Assembly (NCBI RefSeq): GCF_014337215.1
Contig: NZ_CP060635.1
Coordinates: 447,501 to 511,500, forward strand
Origin: Wansuia hejianensis
GTDB lineage: Bacteria; Bacillota; Clostridia; Lachnospirales; Lachnospiraceae
Direction of reading: 5' to 3'
Length of the DNA stretch: 64,000 nt
The position numbers and the translations under genes were made by a program. The notes beneath the pieces were generated by a model, which was not told the DNA's origin, searched no databases, and saw only the letters and a program-made list of their open reading frames with translations. The stretch's first letter is position 1, and each line of letters opens with the position of its first letter. Positions 18,225 through 28,994 of this stretch are shown in pieces.

Positions 18225-18731
18225 ATGAACGAAGATACAAGATTAATCCTGGAAAAAATAGGAGCATTGGATCACAAAGTGCAGTCATTGGATGATAAGG
18301 TGCAGTCGCTGGATCACAGAGTGCAGTCATTGGATGATAAGGTGCAGTCGCTGGATCACAGAATGCAGTCGTTGGATGATAAGGTGCAGTCACTGGATCA
18401 CAGAGTGCAGTCATTGGATGATAAGGTGCAGTCGCTGGATCACAGAATGCAGTCGTTGGATGATAAGGTGCAGTCACTGGATCACAGAGTGCAGTCATTG
18501 GATGATAAAGTGCAGTCATTGGATGATAAGGTGCAGTCACTGGACAACAGAATGCAGTCCCAGGAAGGCGGCATCAAATCTATTGCAGTACGAATGGATG
18601 CTGTGGAATCCCAGATGAAGGGGCTGTGCATTACGCTTGAAAATGAGACGAATAGAAATATCAGACTGATTGCTGAAGGTCATCTGAATTTGAGCAGGAA
18701 GCTGGATGAAGCGCTGAAGGTTGAGAGGTGA
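18225..18731 (+). CDS. Heptad-repeat coiled-coil protein, probably frameshifted at the 3' end
   Basis: This 168-residue protein consists mostly of seven-residue units of the form SLDDKVQ / SLDHRVQ / SLDHRMQ, about 14 in perfect register, followed by degenerate heptads (SIAVRMD, AVESQMK) and a segment ENETNRNIRLIAEGHLNLSRKLDEALKVE. It is predicted to form a long parallel coiled coil; no function is known. The start at 18225 has GAGGTGA upstream; a longer frame from 18075 overlaps dtd and is rejected. A TATAAT at 18155-18160 may be its -10. The frame ends early compared with an open continuation in another frame (18730-18804). Confidence 0.75.
   Translation: MNEDTRLILEKIGALDHKVQSLDDKVQSLDHRVQSLDDKVQSLDHRMQSLDDKVQSLDHRVQSLDDKVQSLDHRMQSLDDKVQSLDHRVQSLDDKVQSLDDKVQSLDNRMQSQEGGIKSIAVRMDAVESQMKGLCITLENETNRNIRLIAEGHLNLSRKLDEALKVER
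18321..18488 (+). repeat. Exact 84-bp tandem duplication inside the coiled-coil gene
   Basis: Bases 18321-18404 and 18405-18488 are identical, each encoding four heptads. Outside them the same 21-bp and 42-bp units continue with silent differences from 18267 to about 18560. Such arrays change length by replication slippage. Confidence 0.92.
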
Positions 18732-18804
18732 GAAGGAGCTGCTTCTGGTCCGTGTGAACTGCCTGGAGGATGATGTCAGGATATTAAAGGAACGGGTTTT
18801 ATAG
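18730..18804 (+). pseudogene. Out-of-frame C-terminal continuation of the coiled-coil gene
   Basis: In the frame one base ahead of the upstream gene, 18730-18804 encodes EKELLLVRVNCLEDDVRILKERVL and a stop. This is amphipathic coiled-coil sequence that continues smoothly from LDEALKVE. A single-base insertion around 18726-18731 would explain the early TGA. Confidence 0.55.
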
Positions 18805-18810
18805 TTTCTC

Positions 18811-18848
18811 ATCAGCGGGCGGTGTTGTGCCGCCTTCTGATTCATTTT
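18811..18848 (+). terminator. Hairpin terminator before the kinase gene
   Basis: ATCAG-c-GGGCGG pairs with CCGCC-tt-CTGAT, followed by TTCATTTT. It separates the coiled-coil gene from the kinase operon. Confidence 0.65.
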
Positions 18849-18877
18849 AGTGAAAATTTCTTAATTCTTTTTAATTC

Positions 18878-18895
18878 ATTTCCCGATCGGGAAAT
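18878..18895. promoter_or_regulatory. Perfect 18-bp palindrome upstream of the kinase
   Basis: ATTTCCCGATCGGGAAAT is fully self-complementary and lies 46 bases before the kinase start in an otherwise AT-rich gap. It has the form of an operator for a dimeric regulator; no known consensus was recognised. Confidence 0.45.
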
Positions 18896-18941
18896 TAAAT
18901 TCCAATTTATGTATGTTTATGATGTGAGCAGGTGATGGCTG

Positions 18942-20576
18942 ATGGCAGATTGCGGCATAATTGGCGGTAAATACCGTCTTCAGCGGCTTCTGGGTTCTGG
19001 TGGGACAGCGGAGGTATATTTGGCCTGGGATATCCGTCTGCAGAAATACTGGGCCGTTAAAAAAATCAGGAAGGCTCCTGGGAACCAGAGGATGCTGGAA
19101 CGGGAGACAGAGCTGTTAGGGTGGCTGGATCATCCCGCGCTGCCGAGGATTGTAGACAGGACAGAGGACTGTGACGCAGTTTATCTGGTTATGGATTTCA
19201 TCGAAGGGGAAACCCTTGAGCATTTGCTGAAGAGAGAAGGTCCGCAGGAAGGCGTCAGGATATGGGAATGGGCCAGGGAACTGGCTGAGGTGCTGGATTA
19301 TCTCCACACGAGGCAGCCTCCGGTTTTATACCGGGATCTAAAGCCCGCAAATATCCTCCTTCAAAAGGAGGGGCGGTTAAAGCTGGTTGATCTGGGAATA
19401 GCGTCGGCAGACGGAAGGCCTGCAGAGGGCTGGGGCACCAGAGGGTATGCGGCGCCGGAACAGCTGAGAGGTAATCCGGACTGCCGCAGCGACATCTACT
19501 GTCTGGGAGTCACTCTTTACCGGATGGCGGCCGGGAAGCTGCCTGGCCGCCATCCGGTAAAGAGGATTCCGGGAATGTCTGGGAAACTGTCAAAGATCTT
19601 ATGGAAATGCATGGAACATCAAAAAGAAAAAAGGTTTTATTCCAGCAGGGAATTGCTGAACTCTCTGGAGAAGTGCCGGGAGAACAGCTTCAGGAGAAAC
19701 AGGGCGCTGTCCAAAAGGCGGAAATGGGCTCTTTCTGCAGCCTCAATTCTGTTGGTATGCGCCATTGGGGCTGTAAACGGAAGATTAGAGCAGAAGGAGA
19801 AGGAGGAAACTTACAGGCAATGGATTGAGAGAGCTGAAAGAACAGTAGATCAGGAAGAGAAAGAGAAATTAATCAGACAAGCCATACTGCTGCGCCCGGA
19901 CCATATGGAAGGATATCTGATGCTGGTCGAGAGCTTCAAAGCGGATGAGAGCTTTAGCACTGAAGAAGAAAAATTGATTCTGGCACTTGTGGAGGCCGGG
20001 GGCAGTAAACTGAAAGAACAGGCGGAATATGCGGATCTGGCGTTTCAGGTAGGAAAGCTTTACTGGTATTATTATTCCTACGGGAAAGAAGAGTGGTCAG
20101 AAGCTGGAATCGCGTCTGACAATGAACTGACAAGGATGAAAGCAGCTGTACCCTGGTTCGAGGCGGCAGTCAAGGCACAGGGCGGGTCCGTTCAGAGAAA
20201 AATGGCTGGCATTTACCGGGAAGTTGGGTCTTTTTACAGGGATTTGGCAGTACGGGTCAGAGAAGGAACAGAAGAGGGACAGTATCTGAGCTTCTGGAAG
20301 AATATGAATGTATTGTTGAACGAGGTAAGACAAGACAATGGCTTGCCGGAGACGGCCAGGCTGGAATTTTACCGTATGTGTGTCCGCGCGGCTGCCAGCT
20401 ATCAGAGGGAATTATTATCTGAAGGCGTGACAGACGGAGAATTGCTGGTATTCCGGCTGGAGACAACGGAAGCTGCGGGGGCGGTAAACCCGTCCACTGA
20501 GAGGGGCAGGGCATTGAGGGATGAGATCATCGAAGAAGTAAAAATCATCGGAAAGGAGACTTTTTATGGCAGGTAA
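18942..20576 (+). CDS. Membrane Hanks-type Ser/Thr protein kinase without PASTA repeats
   Basis: This 544-residue protein has an N-terminal kinase domain: glycine loop LGSGGTAEVY (17-26), ATP lysine in AVKK (38-41), catalytic loop YRDLKPANILL with D132, DLG (150-152) and APE (171-173). A membrane span lies at about 261-279 and an extracytoplasmic part of about 265 residues resembles TPR helices. It therefore differs from the usual PASTA-containing PrkC/StkP kinase, which is normally next to a PP2C phosphatase; none is nearby. The start has AGGTGAT upstream. It overlaps the next gene by 11 bases, so the two products probably work together. Confidence 0.9.
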   Translation: MADCGIIGGKYRLQRLLGSGGTAEVYLAWDIRLQKYWAVKKIRKAPGNQRMLERETELLGWLDHPALPRIVDRTEDCDAVYLVMDFIEGETLEHLLKREGPQEGVRIWEWARELAEVLDYLHTRQPPVLYRDLKPANILLQKEGRLKLVDLGIASADGRPAEGWGTRGYAAPEQLRGNPDCRSDIYCLGVTLYRMAAGKLPGRHPVKRIPGMSGKLSKILWKCMEHQKEKRFYSSRELLNSLEKCRENSFRRNRALSKRRKWALSAASILLVCAIGAVNGRLEQKEKEETYRQWIERAERTVDQEEKEKLIRQAILLRPDHMEGYLMLVESFKADESFSTEEEKLILALVEAGGSKLKEQAEYADLAFQVGKLYWYYYSYGKEEWSEAGIASDNELTRMKAAVPWFEAAVKAQGGSVQRKMAGIYREVGSFYRDLAVRVREGTEEGQYLSFWKNMNVLLNEVRQDNGLPETARLEFYRMCVRAAASYQRELLSEGVTDGELLVFRLETTEAAGAVNPSTERGRALRDEIIEEVKIIGKETFYGR

Positions 20577-23127
20577 TAGATGGGCGGCAATTCTGGCCGC
20601 GGCTGTGCTTCTGCTGGGAGGGGAAGTAATTGCTGAAGCAGTCTGGGCAGGGACCAGGGATGCAGGGGATGAAGTGACAGGAACTTTTGGGGAGGATTGC
20701 GAAGCGCCGGCAGTCGGAGGGTTTTCTTTTAAAAAAGAAGACGGCATGGAAATGGTGGTTATTCCGGAGAATGAGGAGGAAACATACAGATATTTTCTGG
20801 ATCAGGATACAATAGTATCGGCAGAATTCAGCGATCCGGAGCCGTCCTCCGGACTGGAACGCGCTGATTGGGAGCTGTACTGGTCGGAGACAGGAACCTG
20901 GCAGACAGTCTCTCAGCCATTGGAAGGGAAAAGATGCGGCAGGTCATCATTACGGATTCCAGCCGGTTTTAAAGGGTGGATTCAGGTAAAAGTGGCTGAC
21001 CGGGCGGGGAACTGTTCAGGCAGCCCGGCTAGTCTGGCTGGTCTGGTACTGGAATCCAATTCCTTTCATCTGATGGAGGATCATCTATCCATAGAAAGGC
21101 CGGAGACGGAATGCCGGGATGCGGACGGCTGGGATCTGTATCGGGAAAAGGTGCCGCTGCGGCTGGAGGTGAAGGATCATCATTCAGGAATACGCAAAGT
21201 AGAATGGCAGCTCAGGAGCAGCAGAGGTCTGATAGAGGAAGAAACAGGGGTGCTGGAGATCAGGCCGGATGGCAGCCTTGACGGTGAAGGATGCGGGGAA
21301 TGGGTCAGCAGAAAAAGTGACCGGAATCTGGTGGTGGAGCTGGAGAGGCTATGGACGGTGGACTGTGATGCCAACGAAGTGGTTTTTTGGGTGCGTTTTA
21401 CGGACTGGGCGGGGAATCATTCAGAAAGAGAAGAATGCTTCAGCATGGACCAGTCAGGGCCGGAACTGGCAGTAATTCCCCTGGAAACAGAAGTTACTTT
21501 AGGGGATACGGGATATTTGGAAAGCCCATGGAAAGCAGAGTTGGTTGTAAGGGACAGGAACCAGGAACCTGGTAAGATAACTGTGGATATCATGAGAGAC
21601 GGGGTGAAGGAGGAGCTGCCGGAAGAGAGTGCCGCCGGAGGGTGGAAACTACGGGAGTGCCAGGAGGAGCCAGGTATGACCGAATATAGAAAAATGCTGG
21701 CAGTTTCCGAAGATGGGGAATATACAGTTACTGTCCGTGCAGAAGATCTCGCGGGAAGGAGGGCTCAGGATATTTGTGTCCAATTCACAATAGATACGGT
21801 TCCGCCTGAGATATGGCTGGAATGGGAGGATGAAGAAGAAAAGGAATATTATGATCACGTCAGGAAAGCATATGTGGAGGTGAGGGAGCGCAACTTTTCT
21901 GCAGCGCATATTTCCATGGCCGGCCGGTTCATCAGCGAAGGAAAAGAAGAATCATTGCCAGATTTTCAGGAATGGGAACATGATGGAGAAATACACCGTA
22001 CATCATTTTTTTGCAGGGAAGATGGTTTTTATGAGATTTCTGTAGAAGGTAAAGACCGGGCAGGAAACTGCGGGAACAGGCAAAAAATGACTTCTTTTGT
22101 GATCGATACCAGGGCTCCGGAGCTGGAAATAGGGATGGCAGACGGGGACCGGCCGGTTGTTTCCTTTGCAGATAAACATCTGGTGAGAGAGAGTCTTGAG
22201 CTGAAGCTTACCGGCCATGTGAACGGCGATCAGGAGATACGGGGGAACTCTGTGTCTTTAAAAGAAGGGGAACGATTTATATTTGAAGAATTTCCTGAAG
22301 ACAGAAAATTTGACGATTGCTATACTGTGTCTGCCCGCGTGGCAGATCGGGCAGGAAACCACGCAGAATCATCGCTTTGTTTTGCTGTGAACCGGTATGG
22401 CTCCATTTATATCCCGGCCGCTGCCAGCGGGAAAATTATAGGCACCTATCAGTCTGAGGCTCCGGCGGTTACAGTGACAGAGAAAAACCCGGAAGAATTA
22501 CTGGAGGACCGGATTCAGATTCGGGTGATCCGGAACGGGGCGGGCAGGATCCTGACGGCAGATGAGGATTACCAGATGATCCGCAGGGGAGGAGAAAGAA
22601 CATGGAGAGAATATTTATATGTTATACATCCGGAGGTGTTCCAGCAGGAGGGCGTCTATCAGGTTCAGCTGACCTCTGTGGACGCCAGCGGCCATTTTAA
22701 TGACAGCAGCAGATATCTGGAGCCGGATGTCCTGTCCTTTGGGGTGGACAGGACGCCTCCCCTGATAGAGGCATTGAATCTTTCCGGCGGAATGCCATAT
22801 TTTGAAAGCTCAATGGATGCTGTTTTCCAGATTTCTGATAATCTTCTGTTGGAACGGGTGGAATTCCGTTTGAATGGACAGCCGGCAGAGGGGGTCCTGA
22901 AAGATGGAAAATATCTGGTTCATCTAAAGGAAGCCGACCGGGCGCAGCAGCTGGTGGTAAAAGCGACTGACGCTTCGGGTAACACAGAGGAGGTGAAAAT
23001 CGATAACTTTGTCATCACCCGCAATCCTCTGCTTTACTGGGTTTCTTTCCGGACGTTATTTGCCGGAAGCCTGGTGCTGGCAGCAATGGTTTTGTGGATG
23101 GTCTGGAAAAAAAAGAGGAATACATAG
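20566..23127 (+). CDS. Large surface protein with tandem Ig-like repeats and C-terminal anchor
   Basis: This 853-residue protein has an N-terminal signal peptide (WAAILAAAVLLLGGEVIAEA), a long extracytoplasmic region, and one C-terminal membrane span followed by KKKR. The extracellular region contains repeated beta-sandwich ends of the form (A/T/V)DxAGN: ADRAGN, TDWAGN, EDLAGR, KDRAGN, ADRAGN, VDASGH and TDASGN, several preceded by the linker IDTxxPE/FGVDRTPP. This is typical of bacterial Ig-like (Big_3-like) domains used in adhesion or scaffolding. It overlaps the kinase gene, so it may be the sensor or substrate of that kinase. No sortase motif was seen. Confidence 0.85.
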   Translation: MAGNRWAAILAAAVLLLGGEVIAEAVWAGTRDAGDEVTGTFGEDCEAPAVGGFSFKKEDGMEMVVIPENEEETYRYFLDQDTIVSAEFSDPEPSSGLERADWELYWSETGTWQTVSQPLEGKRCGRSSLRIPAGFKGWIQVKVADRAGNCSGSPASLAGLVLESNSFHLMEDHLSIERPETECRDADGWDLYREKVPLRLEVKDHHSGIRKVEWQLRSSRGLIEEETGVLEIRPDGSLDGEGCGEWVSRKSDRNLVVELERLWTVDCDANEVVFWVRFTDWAGNHSEREECFSMDQSGPELAVIPLETEVTLGDTGYLESPWKAELVVRDRNQEPGKITVDIMRDGVKEELPEESAAGGWKLRECQEEPGMTEYRKMLAVSEDGEYTVTVRAEDLAGRRAQDICVQFTIDTVPPEIWLEWEDEEEKEYYDHVRKAYVEVRERNFSAAHISMAGRFISEGKEESLPDFQEWEHDGEIHRTSFFCREDGFYEISVEGKDRAGNCGNRQKMTSFVIDTRAPELEIGMADGDRPVVSFADKHLVRESLELKLTGHVNGDQEIRGNSVSLKEGERFIFEEFPEDRKFDDCYTVSARVADRAGNHAESSLCFAVNRYGSIYIPAAASGKIIGTYQSEAPAVTVTEKNPEELLEDRIQIRVIRNGAGRILTADEDYQMIRRGGERTWREYLYVIHPEVFQQEGVYQVQLTSVDASGHFNDSSRYLEPDVLSFGVDRTPPLIEALNLSGGMPYFESSMDAVFQISDNLLLERVEFRLNGQPAEGVLKDGKYLVHLKEADRAQQLVVKATDASGNTEEVKIDNFVITRNPLLYWVSFRTLFAGSLVLAAMVLWMVWKKKRNT

Positions 23128-23159
23128 ATCTGCAGAAAATCGGCTATACTGTTCAATAG

Positions 23160-24533
<1,374 letters not shown>

Positions 24534-24577
24534 AAGTTTCCCCCAGTTATGGTATTTTATCAGAAGGGGGAAATCTT

Positions 24578-25852
24578 ATGGAACAGAAGAGAAAGGCCGG
24601 CCGGAACAGAAGAGGCCGGTCAAAACGGAGAAGGGAACTGCAGCTGAGAATTGAGCTGCTGGCGGCAGTTGCCGTCGTTCTGACTATTATTTCTATTGCA
24701 GTCATCCAGGGCAGCCGTGCCAGAGCAGAACAGGAAGCGAGGGAAGCGGCGGCTCAGACGGAACGGATACAGAAGATCAGGAAGAGCAGTGAGGCGACGC
24801 CGGTTCCCACGGAAGAACCTGAGTCCGGCACTGTCATACAGATCCGGATGGTGGGGGATGTGATTCTTCACGAGGATGTCTGCAACAGCTGCCTGCAGAA
24901 TACAGGCTATCAGTTCGACGGGCTGTTTTGCAATATCAGCGGAGAGATCCGTGAAGCAGATATCGCCATTGCCAACCAGGAAACCATTTTAGGGGGGACC
25001 GGACTGGGAATTACCGGATGGCCGGAATTTAACAGTCCCTGCGAAGCGGGGGACGCGCTGGTGTCGGCGGGATTCCGGGTGATTCTCCAGGCCTCTAACC
25101 ACACCCTGGATTATGGGATTGAAGGTGTCACCAATTGCCTGAATTACTGGAAAACAACTCATCCGGAGGCAGCAGTGCTGGGGATACACGGCGACCGGCA
25201 GGCGGCGGAGGAAATCTATGTGTATGAAAAGGATGGTTTCCGTGTCGCAATTCTTAACTATACCTATGGAACAAATCTGAACGAAGAACTTCTTCAGGAT
25301 GAGAATACGGCTTACCTTCTGAATGTTCTGGATGAGGAACGGGTTACCGCGGATGTGGCCAGGGCGAAGGAAATGGCAGATTTTGTGATTGTCTGTCCTC
25401 ATTGGGGAATAGAAGATGATAATAATGTCTGTTCCGAGCAGCAATATTGGTGTGACCTGTTCCTGAGCCTGGGTGTGGATCTGGTGCTGGGAGCCCATCC
25501 TCATGTGATTCAGCCGGTAGAGATGAAGATGGGTGAGAACGGCCATCAGATGCTGGTCTATTATTCGCTGGGTAACTGTGTTTCCAATCAGGAGCATGCT
25601 TATGCGATGGTGGGCGCCATGGCGGAAGTCACGATCCGGAAGGATCAGGAGGGTGTCCATATTGATAAATACGGAATAGAGCCGCTGGTTACCCATGAAG
25701 GACAGAATCCCCAGTCCTTTACGACGTATTTACTGCGGGATTATACGGAGGAACTGGCAGGCAGTAACGGGATTCTGCAGGATGACAGCAGTTTCAGCCT
25801 GCAATATTGCCAGAATCTGTGCCGTGAGGTCTTTGGAAACCTGTATCAGTAG
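24578..25852 (+). CDS. CapA family protein (poly-gamma-glutamate type metallophosphatase fold)
   Basis: This 424-residue protein has a very basic N-terminus, one membrane span (about residues 24-42), and an extracytoplasmic CapA domain. Markers are RMVGDVILHEDV, ADIAIANQET, QASNHTLDYG, VVCPHWGIE, LVLGAHPHVIQPVE and YYSLGNCVSNQ, which carry the metal-binding Asp/Asn/His residues of a calcineurin-like fold. CapA takes part in poly-glutamate capsule assembly in bacilli, but isolated homologues like this one have undefined roles. The start at 24578 has AAGGGGG upstream. No capBC genes are present. Confidence 0.88.
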   Translation: MEQKRKAGRNRRGRSKRRRELQLRIELLAAVAVVLTIISIAVIQGSRARAEQEAREAAAQTERIQKIRKSSEATPVPTEEPESGTVIQIRMVGDVILHEDVCNSCLQNTGYQFDGLFCNISGEIREADIAIANQETILGGTGLGITGWPEFNSPCEAGDALVSAGFRVILQASNHTLDYGIEGVTNCLNYWKTTHPEAAVLGIHGDRQAAEEIYVYEKDGFRVAILNYTYGTNLNEELLQDENTAYLLNVLDEERVTADVARAKEMADFVIVCPHWGIEDDNNVCSEQQYWCDLFLSLGVDLVLGAHPHVIQPVEMKMGENGHQMLVYYSLGNCVSNQEHAYAMVGAMAEVTIRKDQEGVHIDKYGIEPLVTHEGQNPQSFTTYLLRDYTEELAGSNGILQDDSSFSLQYCQNLCREVFGNLYQ

Positions 25853-25871
25853 GAAAAAACTCAAATTTGTG

Positions 25872-25900
25872 TTGAAATCTGGAAGAGCCTATGGTAAAAT
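25872..25900 (+). promoter_or_regulatory. Promoter for secG
   Basis: TTGAAA (25872-25877), a 17-base spacer and an extended -10 TGG-TAAAAT ending at 25900, 31 bases before secG. Confidence 0.75.
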
Positions 25901-25930
25901 ATGCATTGGTTAACCATAGGAGGTGGAAGA

Positions 25931-26176
25931 ATGGCAGTAGTTATCAGAACGATTTTAACGGTATTATTTGCTATAGATTGTATTGCACTGGTGGTTGTTG
26001 TGTTGATGCAACAGGGAAAAGATCAGGGCCTGGGGGCGCTGGCCGGCGGGATGACATCTGAGACCTATTGGGGCAAGAATAAGGGACGCTCAGCCGAGGG
26101 CAACCTGAAGAAGGCCACAAGGATCATGGCAATATTGTTTATCGTGTTGGCTGTAGTGCTGAATATGAAGTTTTAG
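25931..26176 (+). CDS. secG: Protein translocase subunit SecG
   Basis: This 81-residue protein has two membrane spans (about 3-23 and 60-78) joined by a Gly-rich loop with VVLMQQGKDQGLGALAGG, the SecG signature. It assists SecYE-mediated export. The start at 25931 follows AGGAGGTGG. The order secG, rnr, smpB, ssrA is widely conserved in Firmicutes. Confidence 0.95.
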   Translation: MAVVIRTILTVLFAIDCIALVVVVLMQQGKDQGLGALAGGMTSETYWGKNKGRSAEGNLKKATRIMAILFIVLAVVLNMKF

Positions 26177-26182
26177 TCAAAC

Positions 26183-26219
26183 GGGGCTGTTGCAGAAGGT
26201 TCATGCAACAGTCCTTTTT
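26183..26219 (+). terminator. Terminator after secG
   Basis: GGGGCTGTTGCA pairs with TGCAACAGTCC (one G-U) and is followed by TTTTTC. It separates secG from rnr. Confidence 0.85.
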
Positions 26220-26299
26220 CAATTACTATATGCGCAGAGGGAGACTCTGGAGTATAGGTTTTAAGGTATATACCATGAGGTATATTTAGAGGTAGATGA

Positions 26300-28450
26300 G
26301 TGAAAAAAGAAGTGTTAAAGAACAGAAAAAAAATGATTTATGATATGATGTCCACAAAGGGATATGTTCCCATGCGAGCCAGAGAAATCGCAGTATTGCT
26401 GCAGATCCCGAAGGGGAAGCGAAAAGAGCTGGAAGAGGTCCTGAAGGCATTGACCGATGAAGGAAAGATTGAAGTCAGCAAACGGGGCTGCTACCGGAAA
26501 CGCAAAAAGGACACAGAGCGTCTGGAGACCGTTACAGGCGTATTTACCGGACATGCAAAAGGATTTGGCTTTGTAGAGCTGCCTGGAGAGGGTGAAGAGG
26601 ATATCTACATTCCTGAAGAGTGCACAGGCGGTGCCTTTCATAAAGACGAGGTAGAAGTCGCTCTCCAGAACAGGAGCGATGGCAAACGCCGGGAAGGTAA
26701 GGTTGTGAAGGTACTTTCCCATGGGATTTCCGAGCTCGTGGGCACTTTTGAGCGCAGCAACAGTTTTGGGTTCGTCAGAGCGGATAACCCAAAGATATCA
26801 AGAGATATTTTTATTCCCGGTGAAAAAACCATGGACGCCAAAACAGGACAAAAGGTAGTTGTCCAGATCTGTGATTATGGTAACCACAAGAAAAGCCCGG
26901 AGGGCAGGGTGACTGAGATTCTGGGCAGCATTGGCGAGGCCGGCATTGACGTTCTGTCAGTGGCCAGAGGATATGATATCCCGATGGCATTTCCGGAAAA
27001 GGTGCTGCGCCAGGCTGACAGATGTCCGGAGGGGCTGATACCCAATGACTTAAATGGAAGGATGGATCTGCGGAACTGGCAGATGGTGACCATCGACGGG
27101 GAGGATGCCAAGGATCTGGACGACGCGGTATCTGTTGTGAAAAATGGGGAATATTTTCAACTGGGCGTGCATATAGCAGATGTAAGCAATTATGTTCAGG
27201 GAGGCAGCGCCCTGGACCGGGAAGCTCTGAAACGGGGTACTTCTGTGTATCTGGTAGACAGAGTGATCCCTATGCTGCCTCAGCGTCTGTCCAATGGCAT
27301 CTGTTCGCTGAATCAGGGTGAGGACCGTCTGGCCCTGTCCTGCATTATGACGATAGACAACAGGGGCCGGGTTGTGGAAAGCCGGATTGCGGAAAGCGTT
27401 ATTTGTGTGGACAGGCGTATGACTTATACTGCTGTCAATCGGATACTGACAGAGAAAGCTCCTGATCTGATGAAAGAATACGGCGATCTGGTTCCGATGT
27501 TTTTCCTGATGGAGGAACTGTCAGGCATACTGAGGAGGAACAGGAGCCAGCGGGGAGCTATCGATTTTGAATTTCCGGAAAGTAAAATTATTCTTAACAA
27601 AGCCGGGAAGCCTGTAGAAGTAAGACCCTACGAACAGAATACCGCCACCAGGCTCATTGAGGACTTTATGCTGCTGGCCAACGAGACAGTTGCAAAAACA
27701 TACTGTCAGAGAGAAATCCCTTTTCTTTACCGTACACATGAGAATCCAGATATGGAAAAAATGGAGGGGGTTCTGACCTTTGTCCGCAGCCAGGGGATTT
27801 CGGTGGAGAAGTCTTCAGAGGAAATTACGCCTGCCGAAGTACAGAAGATATTGCAGCAGATCGAAGGGACTCCTCAGGAGCCTCTGATCAGCCGCCTGCT
27901 TCTGCGGTCTATGAAGCAGGCAAAATATACGACAGGATGCAGCGGCCATTTCGGCCTGGCAGCCAGGTATTACTGTCATTTCACATCCCCGATCCGCAGA
28001 TATCCGGACCTGCAGATTCACAGGATCATTAAGGATGACCTGCGGGGGAGGCTGAAAGAAGAGAAAATCGCCTATTATGCGGGAATACTGGAGGATGTGG
28101 CCAGGCAGGCGTCTGTGACAGAACGCCGGGCGGAGGAAGCAGAGCGTGAGACGGACAAGCTGAAGCTGGCAGAATACATGCTGTACCATATTGGCGAGAC
28201 CTTTGAAGGGGTAATTTCCGGCGTGACAGGCTGGGGGCTATATGTGGAGCTTCCAAATACTATCGAGGGCCTGGTCCACATCAGCACTCTGGAAGGGGAT
28301 TATTACGTCTTCGACGAACAGAATTACAGGCTGGTTGGTAATATCACCAAAAGGGAATTCACTCTGGGACAAAGGGTCCGCGTCCGGGCGGCAGATGCAG
28401 ATGTGGAGAATAAAACGATTGATTTTGTATTGGCGGGAGAGGAAGTATGA
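26300..28450 (+). CDS. rnr: Ribonuclease R
   Basis: This 716-residue exoribonuclease degrades structured RNA from the 3' end and works with tmRNA on defective messages. Domains in order are an N-terminal winged helix (about 1-65), two cold-shock domains, the RNB catalytic domain with [14 protein letters not shown] carrying the metal aspartates, and a C-terminal S1 domain ([22 protein letters not shown]). The usual Lys-rich tail is absent. The start is GTG at 26300 with AGAGG upstream. It overlaps smpB by ATGA. Confidence 0.96.
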   Translation: MKKEVLKNRKKMIYDMMSTKGYVPMRAREIAVLLQIPKGKRKELEEVLKALTDEGKIEVSKRGCYRKRKKDTERLETVTGVFTGHAKGFGFVELPGEGEEDIYIPEECTGGAFHKDEVEVALQNRSDGKRREGKVVKVLSHGISELVGTFERSNSFGFVRADNPKISRDIFIPGEKTMDAKTGQKVVVQICDYGNHKKSPEGRVTEILGSIGEAGIDVLSVARGYDIPMAFPEKVLRQADRCPEGLIPNDLNGRMDLRNWQMVTIDGEDAKDLDDAVSVVKNGEYFQLGVHIADVSNYVQGGSALDREALKRGTSVYLVDRVIPMLPQRLSNGICSLNQGEDRLALSCIMTIDNRGRVVESRIAESVICVDRRMTYTAVNRILTEKAPDLMKEYGDLVPMFFLMEELSGILRRNRSQRGAIDFEFPESKIILNKAGKPVEVRPYEQNTATRLIEDFMLLANETVAKTYCQREIPFLYRTHENPDMEKMEGVLTFVRSQGISVEKSSEEITPAEVQKILQQIEGTPQEPLISRLLLRSMKQAKYTTGCSGHFGLAARYYCHFTSPIRRYPDLQIHRIIKDDLRGRLKEEKIAYYAGILEDVARQASVTERRAEEAERETDKLKLAEYMLYHIGETFEGVISGVTGWGLYVELPNTIEGLVHISTLEGDYYVFDEQNYRLVGNITKREFTLGQRVRVRAADADVENKTIDFVLAGEEV

Positions 28451-28917
28451 GTAAAGAAAAAGACAGCCGTCTGATAGCTAATAATAAAAAGGCCTATCAT
28501 GACTATTTCATTGAAGAAAAATACGAGGCGGGTATCGCCCTTCACGGTACGGAGGTAAAATCTCTCCGGATGGGGAAATGCTCTATCAAAGAGTCTTTTA
28601 TCCGCATTGAACGAAATGAAGTCTATATTTACGGCATGCATATCAGCCCTTACGAAAAAGGGAATATTTTTAACAAAGATCCTCTGAGAGTCAAGAAGCT
28701 GCTGCTTCACAGGGACGAAATCCGGAAGCTGCAGGGAAAGATTTCCGAAAAAGGATATACACTGGTTCCATTGCAGGTATATTTCAAAAAATCCCTGATT
28801 AAAGTGGAAATCGGACTGGCAAAAGGAAAGAAACTGTATGACAAACGGCAGGATATCGCGAAAAAGGATCAGAGGCGGGAAGCAGAAAGAGATTTCAAGG
28901 TAAAAAATCTCTATTAG
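28447..28917 (+). CDS. smpB: tmRNA-binding protein SmpB
   Basis: This 156-residue protein binds tmRNA and delivers it to stalled ribosomes. Family sequence is clear: [56 protein letters not shown] and the basic tail [13 protein letters not shown] that enters the mRNA channel. Its start overlaps the rnr stop, and the tmRNA gene itself is 77 bases downstream. Confidence 0.98.
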   Translation: MSKEKDSRLIANNKKAYHDYFIEEKYEAGIALHGTEVKSLRMGKCSIKESFIRIERNEVYIYGMHISPYEKGNIFNKDPLRVKKLLLHRDEIRKLQGKISEKGYTLVPLQVYFKKSLIKVEIGLAKGKKLYDKRQDIAKKDQRREAERDFKVKNLY

Positions 28918-28946
28918 GGATTGCTGGCAGCAGTCAGAGAAGAGAC

Positions 28947-28975
28947 TTGACGAAACGCAAGGAATGTGTTATATT
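28947..28975 (+). promoter_or_regulatory. Promoter for tmRNA
   Basis: TTGACG (28947-28952), a 17-base spacer and TATATT (28970-28975) with extended TGT, about 20 bases before the mature tmRNA 5' end. Confidence 0.8.
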
Positions 28976-28994
28976 TCTAATAGCACAAGACTGA

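Noticed and set aside
18267..18560. Regularly spaced direct repeats resembling a CRISPR or minisatellite
   Set aside because: The repeats have no unique spacers, are all multiples of 21 bases and encode in-frame heptads.
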